In this document: positions 1-6,984 of the stretch, in pieces
Numbering within the stretch: the first letter of the stretch is position 1
Layout of the letters: each line of letters begins with the position of its first letter
NCBI GenBank assembly: GCA_038240295.1
Contig: JBBSDW010000053.1
Span: forward strand, 1 to 19,291
Origin: JABDDM01 sp038240295
GTDB taxonomy: Bacteria; Bacteroidota; Ignavibacteria; Palsa-1295
Length of the DNA stretch: 19,291 bases
Direction of reading: 5' to 3'
Notes under the pieces: model-generated
Database searches by the model: none
Seen by the model: only the letters and a program-made list of their open reading frames with translations
What the model was told of the DNA's origin: nothing
Made by a program: the position numbers and the translations under genes

Positions 1-1
1 G

Positions 2-445
2 ACAGATCTTTTTTTCTCGAGCATCGTCAGCGATTATATGTTTGCCAAAGACCGGATCTTCGCTACGATCAATCTCACCGAGGAAGAATTAAAACTCTAC
101 GATCAGATCGAACGCGCGCTCGGCAAGACGATCCCGTTGCCGGACGTGATCATCTATCTGCAATCGAGCGTTGCACATCTCGAAGAGAACATCAAGCGCC
201 GTGGAAGACCGTACGAAAAAAATCTTTCACGCGAGTATCTCGAAGCACTCGTCCACGCCTACAACGATTATTTTTTTCACTATCGAGAGTCACGCTTGAT
301 CGTCGTTGATATGTCAAGCTTCGATTTCATGGAGCATCCCGAGCACCTCGAAGAACTCGTACGAACGATCATGCGCGCGCCGCATCCACCCGTCGAATAT
401 ATCAGTATCTCGCGGGATCAAAAGCCTTTCGTGCTGGAAGGATAG
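2..445 (+). CDS. Deoxynucleoside kinase, C-terminal part (5' end outside window)
   Basis: The protein phosphorylates deoxynucleosides (dA/dG/dC type) to monophosphates in the cytoplasmic salvage pathway. Reading frame 2 is already open at the window edge and gives TDLFFSSIVSDYMFAKDRIF, the family stretch just before the LID region, so the ATG at 38 is internal and not the start. The RGRPYEKN motif (around 215-240) is the arginine-rich LID loop that contacts ATP phosphates, and the helix-rich C-terminus with a DVIIYLQSS strand is typical of the dNK fold. The P-loop and the catalytic glutamate motif lie upstream of the window. The exact substrate cannot be told from this half. It is followed by short TGTCGG repeats and the IS3 remnant, and its usual operon partner is unknown to me. 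Confidence 0.9.
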   Translation, partial: TDLFFSSIVSDYMFAKDRIFATINLTEEELKLYDQIERALGKTIPLPDVIIYLQSSVAHLEENIKRRGRPYEKNLSREYLEALVHAYNDYFFHYRESRLIVVDMSSFDFMEHPEHLEELVRTIMRAPHPPVEYISISRDQKPFVLEG

Positions 446-475
446 GTGTCCGGTGTCGGATGTCGGGTGTCCGGA
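444..475. repeat. Degenerate short tandem repeat (TGTCGG-like)
   Basis: Four imperfect copies of a 7-8 bp unit (GGTGTCC, GGTGTCGG, ATGTCGGG, TGTCCGG) start at the stop codon of the kinase gene and run into the outer end of the IS3 remnant. There is no coding potential and no obvious function. It may be a slippage product, or debris at the insertion site. Confidence 0.5.
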
Positions 476-498
476 CTTGCCTCAAATTTGTAGACACT
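471..498 (+). repeat. Terminal inverted repeat of IS3 remnant (orfB end)
   Basis: Reading inward from the outer tip: GGACTTGCCTC, AAATTTG, TAGACAC. It pairs imperfectly with the reverse complement of 1585-1612; the GACTTGCC, AAATT and TAGACAC blocks are shared. Confidence 0.7.
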
Positions 499-1291
499 AC
501 CCTTTATGCTCTGAGCTGGAGATTGTTGCCTGTGCCTCAAAGGCTTCCGGCGTCATATAGTTGAGGGCCGAATGCATCCGTTCGCGATTGTAGAAAACTT
601 CAATATACTCGAAGATTGCTTTGCTTGCCTCTTGCCGTGTCTGGTACTTACGTCGATAGACTTCCTCGACTTTCATCGTTTTGAAGAAGGACTCCATCGG
701 TGCATTATCCCAGCAGTTGCCGTTGCGTGACATCGATTGTATCATGCCTTCGTTGCTGATGATCTCTCGGTAGTCCCCCGCGCTGTACTGCGATCCACGA
801 TCGGAATGCAGCAACAGTCCGGGCGCCGACTTGCGTCTGTTGATCGCTTGTTCGAGCGCATCGCAGACCAATCGACTGGTCATGTGCGCTCCCATTGCCA
901 GGCCGACGATCTCTCGCGAGTAGAGATCCATCACGGTCGCTACATAGAGACACCCTTGAGCTGTCATCACGAACGTGATATCACCGGTCCAACCGCGATC
1001 ACGTTTTACAAAAATCATGAAGTTGCGATCGAGCCGGTTTGGACTCGCCAACCGCTGTTCGACCGCGTCGTTACTGTATGGGCGCGACGCTGGATCGCCT
1101 TGATGGCATTGGCGTTCATTAGCGCGCCGGCCGGCCCCTCGAGCAGCGATAGCCCAACCGTTGCAACTCCCTGGTCATCCGAGGTGCACCATAGCATTGC
1201 CGGGTGCGCGCATGGATCTCGCGAATCGCCACACTCAGCTCCTGATTGTACACTCGTGCTGCGCAACTGCCAGGCATAAAAGCCCGAACGA
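497..1291 (-). pseudogene. IS3-family transposase orfB remnant (rve/DDE domain)
   Basis: The C-terminal 184 residues (497-1051) are intact and carry the integrase core. The three acidic residues are visible in WTGDITFV, LHSDRGSQYSA and NAPMESFFKTMK, followed by YNRERMHSALNYMTPEAFE, which is diagnostic for the IS3 family. Upstream the gene is broken. SGFYAWQLR (1287-1259), VYNQELSVAIREIHARTR with CYGAPRMTRELQRLGYRCS (about 1250-1140), LMNANAIKAIQRRA (1122-1081) and YSNDAVEQRL (1079-1050) lie in successively different frames, so three single-base frameshifts are needed near 1255, 1121 and 1080. The residues normally between the orfA end and SGFYAW are deleted. No functional start remains. Confidence 0.88.
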
Positions 1292-1543
1292 CGCTTTTTT
1301 TAAAATATCACACTCCATATCTGTGGGTGAAGAAGTAAGGTGCATCTTCGTCGTCATCGTCGGTCGGCGGAGTTGAGGAGTCGAAGAAGATGCTGGCACT
1401 GCGAAAGGAGAATGATCAGCTTCGGATCAGCCTCTCACAGTTGAGCCCGAGATCCCGCGCAACATCCACTGCCTTACGCCATCTTGCACTAACCCAATCG
1501 CATTCCTACGGAATGCATCATCATACTTGCTCGATTGTCCCAT
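1292..1543 (-). pseudogene. IS3-family orfA remnant with internal microinversion
   Basis: From the ATG at 1543 the minus strand reads MGQSSKYDDAFRRNAIGLV, a typical orfA N-terminus. After a frameshift near 1468 it continues as AVDVARDLGLNCERLIR, the helix-turn-helix. The next expected parts, LWVKK followed by the leucine zipper EESKKMLALRKENDQLR, are instead found on the PLUS strand at 1321-1425. The minus strand then resumes at 1314 with ECDILKKA, the canonical end of the zipper. Re-inverting about 1319-1427 restores the join QLRMECDILKKA. A TAA at 1336-1338 replaces the expected tyrosine codon after LWVKK. The gene is dead. Confidence 0.75.
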
Positions 1544-1584
1544 CTGATCTTATGTCTGTTCGAACTCAGAATCCAACCAAGGGA

Positions 1585-1612
1585 GGTGTCTATTAATTTA
1601 GGGCAAGGTCGC
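1585..1612 (-). repeat. Terminal inverted repeat of IS3 remnant (orfA end)
   Basis: On the plus strand it reads GTGTCTATTAATTT then AGGGCAAGGTC. Its reverse complement matches the repeat at 471-498 at roughly two thirds of positions, with a one-base offset near the tip. It lies about 40 nt upstream of the orfA start, as expected. Confidence 0.65.
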
Positions 1613-1685
1613 CGTCCCCGTTCCCTGCTTCCACCGCTAAACGAAGGAACAAACCGACCGAAACGCTGTTTTACGGCACTTGCGA

Positions 1686-1703
1686 GCGGAGAATGGACTC
1701 CGC
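1686..1703 (+). promoter_or_regulatory. Small hairpin in the rplO leader
   Basis: GCGGAG (1686-1691), a 6-nt loop and CTCCGC (1698-1703) form a perfect 6-bp stem about 20 nt before the rplO start. It could modulate translation or be chance. There is no T-tract, so it is not an intrinsic terminator. Confidence 0.3.
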
Positions 1704-1723
1704 GATAGTAAACAATAAACAAC

Positions 1724-2224
1724 ATGGCATCAATGAATCCGCGTCCGGCACCGGGCGCAGTTAAGAATACGAAGCGCATTGGCCGCGGTCAGGGATCGGG
1801 TCACGGTAAAACATCAGGTCGAGGCGAGAACGGCGCGAAGTCCCGTTCGGGCCATAAGTTCAAGGCCGGATTCGAGGGGGGTCAGATGCCGCTCGCACGC
1901 CGACTTCCAAAATTCGGCTTCCATTCCCCATTCCGCGTAGAATACCAGGTGCTTAATGTCGAGGCACTCGAATCATGCGTGAAAGTTGGCCGCCTTCCCA
2001 AAGACGAGCTTATCACACCCGACACACTCTGGGCAGCTGGGCTTATCAATCGTTCGACGATGCCAGTGAAGATTCTTGGCAACGGCGAGCTTTCGCTTAA
2101 GCTTAACATCGAGGCGCACAAGATCTCGAAATCGGCGATCGAGAAGATCGAAAAAGCAGGCGGAACAGCCAAGCAGCTTTTCGTAAAGTCGGAAGCCAAA
2201 GCTGCCCCAGCTAAAACAGCCTAG
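1724..2224 (+). CDS. rplO: 50S ribosomal protein L15
   Basis: L15 is a late-assembly protein of the large ribosomal subunit. The N-terminus carries the glycine/basic extension RIGRGQGSGHGKT and the conserved RGENGAKSRSGHKFKAGFEGG region (residues about 20-50), followed by GQMPLARRLPKFGF. The C-terminal half has the L15 signature ending in SAIEKIEKAGGTAKQL. At 166 residues it is slightly longer than the usual 145-150, with a short lysine/alanine tail. The ATG at 1724 gives the normal N-terminus. No Shine-Dalgarno is present. In most bacteria rplO follows rpsE and rpmD. Here no L30 or S5 gene is upstream; instead there are about 110 bp without a gene and then an IS remnant. secY follows 123 bp downstream. 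Confidence 0.97.
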   Translation: MASMNPRPAPGAVKNTKRIGRGQGSGHGKTSGRGENGAKSRSGHKFKAGFEGGQMPLARRLPKFGFHSPFRVEYQVLNVEALESCVKVGRLPKDELITPDTLWAAGLINRSTMPVKILGNGELSLKLNIEAHKISKSAIEKIEKAGGTAKQLFVKSEAKAAPAKTA

Positions 2225-2292
2225 GCAAAGCTGCGGAATGCCAGCTGCTTCAGGCAAGCTGTATTTCGTCAAAGGGCAGGTGTATGATTTTG

Positions 2293-2314
2293 GCCTTCAC
2301 GTTCAGGTGAAGGC
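2293..2314 (+). promoter_or_regulatory. Hairpin in the rplO-secY spacer
   Basis: GCCTTCAC (2293-2300) and GTGAAGGC (2307-2314) form a perfect 8-bp stem with a 6-nt loop (GTTCAG), 33 nt before the secY start. No poly-T run follows, so simple termination is unlikely. An mRNA stability or translation-control element is possible. Confidence 0.45.
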
Positions 2315-2347
2315 GTAACGTTCAGTTCTTTCGCAAGAAAAATATTC

Positions 2348-3667
2348 ATGAGTAGCTTAACAGAAAGTTTTCGCAATATCTTCAAGATCGAAGAGCTGCG
2401 CCAACGCATCATCTATACCATCGGCTTGCTCGTGGTCGTACGACTTGGTTCGTACATCGTGCTTCCGGGTATCGACGCTGCAAAACTTGCGTTGCATAAC
2501 GCAGGCAGCAATTCGAACACGCTCTTCGGGCTTTATGATACGTTCGTAGGAGGCGCATTTAAAAATGCAGCCATCTTCGGTTTGGGCATCATGCCCTACA
2601 TTTCGGCTTCGATCATCATTCAGTTGATGGGCGCGGTCGTGCCCTATTTCCAGAAGCTGCAAAAAGAAGGTGAAGAAGGGCGCAAGCGGATCACACAGCT
2701 TACGCGTATCGGTACGATCATGGTTGCAGCGTTGCAGGCACTTGGAATTGGTGAGTACCTCATCAAGCAGGGTGATGCATCGTCGGCCGTCGGTTCAGGG
2801 CTGTTCCTTATCAGCACGATCGTCTGTTTAACGGCAGGCACGATGTTCATGATGTGGCTCGGCGAGCAGATCACCGATCGCGGCATCGGCAATGGAATCT
2901 CGCTCATCATTTTCATCAATATCATCGCAAGATTTCCGAACGCGATCGTGGGTGAGATACAGAACATGCACAATCCGATCATCGAACTGGCGCTCATTGC
3001 CTTCTTCGTTGCGATCGTTGCATTCGTTGTGTTGATGACGCAGGGCATTCGTAAGATACCGGTGCAATACGCCAAACGTGTCATTGGTCGAAAGGTCTAT
3101 GGCGGAGTGACGCAGCATATTCCAATGCGCGTCAATACGGCCGGCGTTATGCCGATCATCTTCGCGCAGTCGATCCTCTTCGTGCCAGGTACGCTTGTGA
3201 CGTTCTTGCCCGATAACGATTTTGCAAAAGCAGTCCAGGCGTTCTTCGATTACCGTTCGGTGAGCTATTCGCTCGTCTTCGGTATCATGATTATCTTCTT
3301 CACCTATTTCTACACCGCTATCGCGTTCAACCCGCGTGACGTTGCAGACACAATGAAGAAGCAGGGCGGCTTTATTCCAGGCGTTCGCCCGGGCAAGAAT
3401 ACGTCGGACTACATCGACAACATCCTGACGCACATCACCCTTCCGGGCGCGATCTTCCTTGCGATCGTCGCGGTGCTTCCGGCATTCGTAAGCTATCTTG
3501 GCGTGACGAGCGCGTTCGCACTCTTCTTTGGCGGCACAAGCTTGCTCATCATGGTCGGCGTTGCGCTCGATACATTGCAGCAAGTTGAGTCGCATCTGGT
3601 AATGCGTAACTATGAAGGCTTGATGAAGAAGGGCCGCATGAAAGGCCGCGCACTCGGAGGCTACTAA
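2348..3667 (+). CDS. secY: Preprotein translocase channel subunit SecY
   Basis: SecY is the pore of the SecYEG translocon in the inner membrane. It exports unfolded preproteins and inserts membrane proteins together with SecA or the ribosome. The 439-residue length is typical. The N-terminal amphipathic FRNIFKIEELRQRI precedes TM1, the plug-region glycine/serine-rich loop follows, and ten hydrophobic segments can be traced. Conserved stretches include GIMPYISASIIIQLM, TRIGT, GNGISLIIF and the cytoplasmic loop RKIPVQYAKR. The basic C-terminal tail ends in MKKGRMKGRALGGY. The ATG at 2348 has no Shine-Dalgarno. It probably shares a transcript with rplO, and a hairpin with a T8 tract 31 nt after the stop should end that transcript. 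Confidence 0.98.
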   Translation: MSSLTESFRNIFKIEELRQRIIYTIGLLVVVRLGSYIVLPGIDAAKLALHNAGSNSNTLFGLYDTFVGGAFKNAAIFGLGIMPYISASIIIQLMGAVVPYFQKLQKEGEEGRKRITQLTRIGTIMVAALQALGIGEYLIKQGDASSAVGSGLFLISTIVCLTAGTMFMMWLGEQITDRGIGNGISLIIFINIIARFPNAIVGEIQNMHNPIIELALIAFFVAIVAFVVLMTQGIRKIPVQYAKRVIGRKVYGGVTQHIPMRVNTAGVMPIIFAQSILFVPGTLVTFLPDNDFAKAVQAFFDYRSVSYSLVFGIMIIFFTYFYTAIAFNPRDVADTMKKQGGFIPGVRPGKNTSDYIDNILTHITLPGAIFLAIVAVLPAFVSYLGVTSAFALFFGGTSLLIMVGVALDTLQQVESHLVMRNYEGLMKKGRMKGRALGGY

Positions 3668-3698
3668 GCTCCGGTACCTTCGGGTTGATTGTATATTA

Positions 3699-3733
3699 GC
3701 AGGCACGCCGAAGGGTGGTGCCTGCTTTTTTTT
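3699..3733 (+). terminator. Intrinsic terminator after secY (copy 1 of a repeated hairpin)
   Basis: GCAGGCAC (3699-3706) and GTGCCTGC (3718-3725) form a perfect 8-bp stem with an 11-nt loop, followed directly by eight T (3726-3733). An almost identical sequence recurs at 4394-4427, with about two mismatches over 35 nt. Confidence 0.85.
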
Positions 3734-4393
3734 GAGGGCCTTCCAACAGAGGAGGATTTTTCCGAATAGTCCATTTATGCTGGAGCCGACTGGTAGTGTG
3801 CAAGCTTGCGTGCGATATCAAATCATGAATTGCTACGAAGCGAAGAAGTGATAGGAAAGATTTCTGCTCATTTACCAGCAGTGAATGTCCTTGCTTTTTT
3901 GCTGCTTATCATCGTGTTCATGATCGACCTCAGTTCAGCGGGTGCGACCCGCTTCATTGAAGTACCTAAAATCTGTGCTCGCATCCACAACGATACTGGT
4001 TTATTCTCTCGACACATTGTATCCTGATCAGTTTTATTTGGGAATCCAGGATTCTATCGCCATCTTAGGGAAGGATTACGCTGGCAATCCAGCCTTGTTG
4101 TCGACGAAATACGAAGAGAGGACGTCGGATACCAGCGGTATATTGACACAGGGTGTCCCGCAGGGTCTTTTTGCACGTTCGATCGCCACCTACTGGTATT
4201 CGTCTAACGTCGGTTTTTACACCAGATTTATGTTACATGATCCCCACGGCTACTTTGATTTTACTCTGACTTCTTATGCCAAATAACGGTGCTCACGGTA
4301 GTTGAACTGCAACCATCTGGGTATGTGATTTGGAGTTGGTAGGAAAAGAAGCACCCCTCGTATAAAAGGGACGAAACAGTTTTCGCAAGTGTT
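3734..4393. other. A/T-richer segment between duplicated hairpins
   Basis: The 660 bp between the two hairpin copies look more A/T-rich by eye than the flanking genes. They contain only one weakly supported, apparently frameshifted gene (3848-4286). I saw no inverted repeats at the borders and no integrase. The direct-repeat arrangement of the hairpins is compatible with insertion of this segment into an originally short secY-map spacer, or with tandem duplication followed by divergence. Confidence 0.5.
3848..4286 (+). pseudogene. Unrecognised gene, possibly exported, apparently frameshifted
   Basis: I do not recognise this gene. In frame 2 a GTG at 3848 starts a stretch with a strongly hydrophobic segment (VLAFLLLIIVFMIDLSSAGA), which looks like a signal peptide or membrane anchor, but that frame stops at 4025. 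Frame 3 opens at 3924 and runs to 4286. It encodes about 100 residues rich in Tyr, Phe, Ser and Thr (LVYSLDTLYPDQFYLGIQ near the start, YFDFTLTSYAK at the end), a composition typical of exported proteins. One single-base shift between about 3940 and 3990 would join the two into a secreted protein of roughly 145 residues. Alternatively the frame-3 part is a small gene starting at the GTG at 3942. The whole could also be non-coding. Confidence 0.35.
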
Positions 4394-4427
4394 GCAGGCA
4401 CGCCGAATGGTGGTGCCTGTTTTTTTT
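4394..4427 (+). terminator. Terminator-like hairpin just upstream of map (copy 2)
   Basis: CAGGCAC (4395-4401) and GTGCCTG (4413-4419) form a 7-bp stem followed by T8 (4420-4427). It is almost identical to the hairpin at 3699-3733. Only 14 nt separate the T-tract from the map ATG, which leaves no room for a promoter between them. It would therefore act as an attenuator or a read-through terminator, unless map is transcribed from inside its own coding region. Confidence 0.75.
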
Positions 4428-4441
4428 AGCGAGAAATCGAT

Positions 4442-5224
4442 ATGGCGGTCTTTAATTCGATGATCAAAACGGAAGCGGAGATCGCGAAGATTCGTACGAG
4501 TGCGCATCTTGTTGCGGAGGCGATCTCGCTTGCGGGGGCAATGGTAGCGCCAGGCGTCACTACGCTCGAACTCAACGAAGCTGCTGAAAAATTTATCGTT
4601 GAGAACGGAGCCTATCCTGCCTTCAAGGGCTACAAAGTCGGTAAGCAGACCTATCAGTTTGCCGCGTGCATTTCGACGAACGATGCGGTCGTGCATGGAC
4701 TTCCGAATACGACACCTCTCAAAGTAGGCGATATTGTTTCGATCGATATCGGTGTCGAAAAAGACGGCTGGTTTGGCGATGGCGCCTGGACCTACGCGGT
4801 CGGCGAAATCCCTGCCGAGTCGAAGAAGTTGATGGAAATCACACGCGAATCGCTGCTAATGGGCGTCGCGCAGGCCCGCGCCGGTGCGCGGCTTTATGAC
4901 ATCAGTCGTACGATTCAGGAATACTGCGAAGCGCACGGCTATGGCGTCGTTCGCGAACTCGTAGGTCATGGCATCGGCCGTCGTCTGCACGAGGAGCCGC
5001 AAGTGCCGAACTTCGTACCCGGCCGCTTCGAAGGAGGTTTTCCGAATATCGAACTGCAGGAGGGGATGACGCTCGCCATCGAGCCAATGGTCAATCTCGG
5101 CACCGCTCGCGTCAAGACCGCGAAGGACAAGTGGACGGTGATAACTGCCGACGGTAAGCCGAGCGCCCACTACGAGCACACCATCGTTGTGCGAAAAGAT
5201 CGGGGCGAGATCCTCACGAAATAA
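4442..5224 (+). CDS. map: Methionine aminopeptidase, type I
   Basis: The enzyme removes the N-terminal methionine from nascent proteins and is a cytosolic dinuclear metallo-enzyme with the pita-bread fold. All five metal ligands are visible: D102 (SIDIGV), D113 (FGDGAW), H176 (LVGHGIG), E214 (AIEPM) and E245 (HYEHT). The substrate-positioning H85 is in AVVHGLPN. At 260 residues it matches the type Ia length, without an N-terminal extension. The ATG at 4442 has no Shine-Dalgarno and follows a terminator-like hairpin by 14 nt. In many bacteria map follows secY and precedes infA. Here the secY order is kept but 775 bp intervene, and the next gene is a folC fusion instead of infA. The stop and the next start overlap as TAATG. 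Confidence 0.97.
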   Translation: MAVFNSMIKTEAEIAKIRTSAHLVAEAISLAGAMVAPGVTTLELNEAAEKFIVENGAYPAFKGYKVGKQTYQFAACISTNDAVVHGLPNTTPLKVGDIVSIDIGVEKDGWFGDGAWTYAVGEIPAESKKLMEITRESLLMGVAQARAGARLYDISRTIQEYCEAHGYGVVRELVGHGIGRRLHEEPQVPNFVPGRFEGGFPNIELQEGMTLAIEPMVNLGTARVKTAKDKWTVITADGKPSAHYEHTIVVRKDRGEILTK

Positions 5225-6936
5225 TGGAGTGGTCGAACGACGGATTTATTCTGAATGACGAGCGAGAACGGATCGATCTCGCGCGCATAATTGAGGGACT
5301 TCGAACGACCTACTGGGCAAAGGACCGTACCAATGAATTGATCGAGCGAGCCTGGAAAAATTCGACGTTCTGCTTTGGTCTTTATCACAAAGCGGATTTA
5401 ATCGGATTCGCACGCGTAACCTCCGATCGAGCGATCATCGCTTATCTTTCCGATGTCTTCATCTTTCCGGAATATCGCGGCAAAGGTCTCGGCGAATGGA
5501 TGTGCCGCACGATCATCGAAAGTACCGAGCTGTGTGATCTACGCTGGCTGCTGAACACCCGTGACATGCACGGCCTCTATAAAAAGCTCGGTTTTATAGA
5601 TGGCGACCCAACTTCGATGATCCGTCGAAATCCAGTGATCGCTGCACCCCACGAAACTTCCAGACCAATCTCACCCTCGCCAACGCTTGAAGATGCGAGC
5701 TATGATGCAGCGCTCGGTGAACTGCTGAAGCTCGAGTTCTTCGGCATGAAGTTTGGGTTGGAGAATATTACGAAGCTGGTTGAATTTCTTGGTCGTCCGG
5801 AGAGAAATTACAAGACGATTCACGTTGCGGGGACGAATGGAAAGGGGAGTGTCGCATCGATGCTTGCTGCGGTGTTTCAGACCGATGGCAAAAAAGTCGG
5901 CCTCTACACGTCGCCGCATCTCATTGATTTTCGCGAGCGAATCAAGATCAGTGGCGAAATGATCCCGCGCGAATCGCTTCGGGAGATCCTCAAGAAGATT
6001 TGGCCGCTGGTGCTTGAGCTCAATGCTACCTTCTTTGAGGTTACGACTGCGATCGCATTCGAATATTTCAGTCAGGAAAAAGTCGACATCGCGATTATCG
6101 AAACAGGATTGGGCGGCACGATGGATGCGACGAACGTGCTCGAGCATCCCATTGCGACGGTGATCACGAGTATCGGCTGGGATCACATGGAGCAACTTGG
6201 CAATACGCTCGAAGACATCGGATGTGAAAAATCGGGGATCTGGAAAGAAGGAGTGCCGGCGGTCGTCCATGGGCCACCCGAACTCGAGGAGTTCTTCGAA
6301 AGCTTCGCCTCGTTGAGCGAAACAAAACTTCATTGGTTGGACGACTTCAACGAAACCAAGAAGCGCACGATCCATTCTACACTCCCCGGCGAGCATCAGG
6401 AACAGAATGTGCGAACGGTGCTTGAAACGCTTCGCGTAATAAAAGAAAAGCCATCACCTAAAGCGATCCGTTATGGGATTCGACATGTGGCCGAATTAAC
6501 CGGCTTGCGCTCGCGGCTTGAAGAATACAACTCGCCCGCTTTTGCAAAAAGGGGTGTGCGGCTGCTTTTGGATGTGGCGCATAATTTCAATGCTGTCGAG
6601 GCGGTGAGTCTTTATTTCCGGAATGCGGATGTGCGGCCGATCGTCGTTGCAGGATTTATGAAGGACAAAGAAGTCGCTGCGATGCTTCATCAGCTTAGCC
6701 TCGTTACCGATCTCTTTATCGCAGTTCAGGCCACAGGAAAGCGCGCCCTCGAAAGCAGTGCACTCTGGAAAAAAGCCGAGCGAACGACGATGAACTGCCG
6801 CGATGGGGGCGACGTGATTTCGGGCGTTCAGCTGGCGCTGAATCAGGCGGAGGAGGGCGATACGGTGCTGATTGTTGGCTCGCATTATGTCGTTGGAGAA
6901 TTTTTAGCGAACGAATCGCGAATCATTGCCGTTTAA
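5224..6936 (+). CDS. folC: Fusion of GNAT acetyltransferase and folylpolyglutamate/dihydrofolate synthase (FolC)
   Basis: A single 570-residue frame carries two enzymes. Residues about 1-135 are a GNAT N-acetyltransferase: the acetyl-CoA-binding motif A is VFIFPEYRGKGLGEWM (about 78-93, with R85-G90 as the RGKGLG loop), and NTRDMHGLYKKLGFID is the C-terminal motif. A Pro/Ser-rich linker (about 136-155) follows. Residues about 156-570 are FolC, which adds glutamate to folates using ATP. Its motifs are the P-loop AGTNGKGS (202-209), LYTSPHL, ETGLGGTMDATNV (293-305), SIGWDH, EKSGIWKEG, GEHQEQNV and DVAHN (450-454, replacing the usual DGAHN). FolC enzymes are normally about 420 residues and stand alone. 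The start overlaps the map stop (TAATG), which suggests translational coupling. The acetyl acceptor is unknown. I see no stop or frameshift between the domains. Confidence 0.93.
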   Translation: MEWSNDGFILNDERERIDLARIIEGLRTTYWAKDRTNELIERAWKNSTFCFGLYHKADLIGFARVTSDRAIIAYLSDVFIFPEYRGKGLGEWMCRTIIESTELCDLRWLLNTRDMHGLYKKLGFIDGDPTSMIRRNPVIAAPHETSRPISPSPTLEDASYDAALGELLKLEFFGMKFGLENITKLVEFLGRPERNYKTIHVAGTNGKGSVASMLAAVFQTDGKKVGLYTSPHLIDFRERIKISGEMIPRESLREILKKIWPLVLELNATFFEVTTAIAFEYFSQEKVDIAIIETGLGGTMDATNVLEHPIATVITSIGWDHMEQLGNTLEDIGCEKSGIWKEGVPAVVHGPPELEEFFESFASLSETKLHWLDDFNETKKRTIHSTLPGEHQEQNVRTVLETLRVIKEKPSPKAIRYGIRHVAELTGLRSRLEEYNSPAFAKRGVRLLLDVAHNFNAVEAVSLYFRNADVRPIVVAGFMKDKEVAAMLHQLSLVTDLFIAVQATGKRALESSALWKKAERTTMNCRDGGDVISGVQLALNQAEEGDTVLIVGSHYVVGEFLANESRIIAV

Positions 6937-6984
6937 CATCCCAGCTAGAGTCCCTCTGAGTAACCGTAACATCCCAGATAGAGA
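6934..6984. repeat. Direct repeat after folC
   Basis: TAACATCCCAGCTAGAG (6934-6950) recurs as TAACATCCCAGATAGAG (6968-6984) with one mismatch and a 34-bp period. The first copy begins at the folC stop codon. The function is unknown and it may be a simple local duplication. Confidence 0.6.

Larger units (their letters stand above)
471..1612 (-). mobile_element. Decayed IS3-family insertion sequence
   Basis: An element of about 1.14 kb read on the minus strand. It has two terminal inverted repeats, an orfA remnant (helix-turn-helix plus leucine zipper) and an orfB remnant (DDE integrase domain). The tips read inward as GGACTTGCC (from 471) and GACCTTGCCC (from about 1612). Each inner end carries a TAGACAC motif. 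IS3-family elements are normally about 1.2-1.5 kb with two overlapping frames joined by a programmed -1 frameshift. Here both frames are destroyed by indels, a nonsense codon, a microinversion and a deletion, so the copy cannot make its own transposase. A target-site duplication could not be fixed because the exact tips are uncertain. It sits between the kinase gene and rplO. Confidence 0.85.

Noticed and set aside
737..1279. Plus-strand open frame of 180 codons over the transposase region
   Set aside because: The opposite strand encodes recognisable IS3 transposase motifs throughout; the plus frame has no motif.
2828..3706. Long open frame on the minus strand opposite secY (292 codons)
   Set aside because: It lies entirely antisense to a well-conserved SecY and its translation is charged, low-quality and His/Arg/Asp-rich with no family resemblance. 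It is a shadow of codon bias.
5671..6396. Minus-strand open frame of 241 codons inside folC
   Set aside because: Antisense to the conserved FolC domain and Arg/Asp/His-rich, typical of a reverse-strand shadow.
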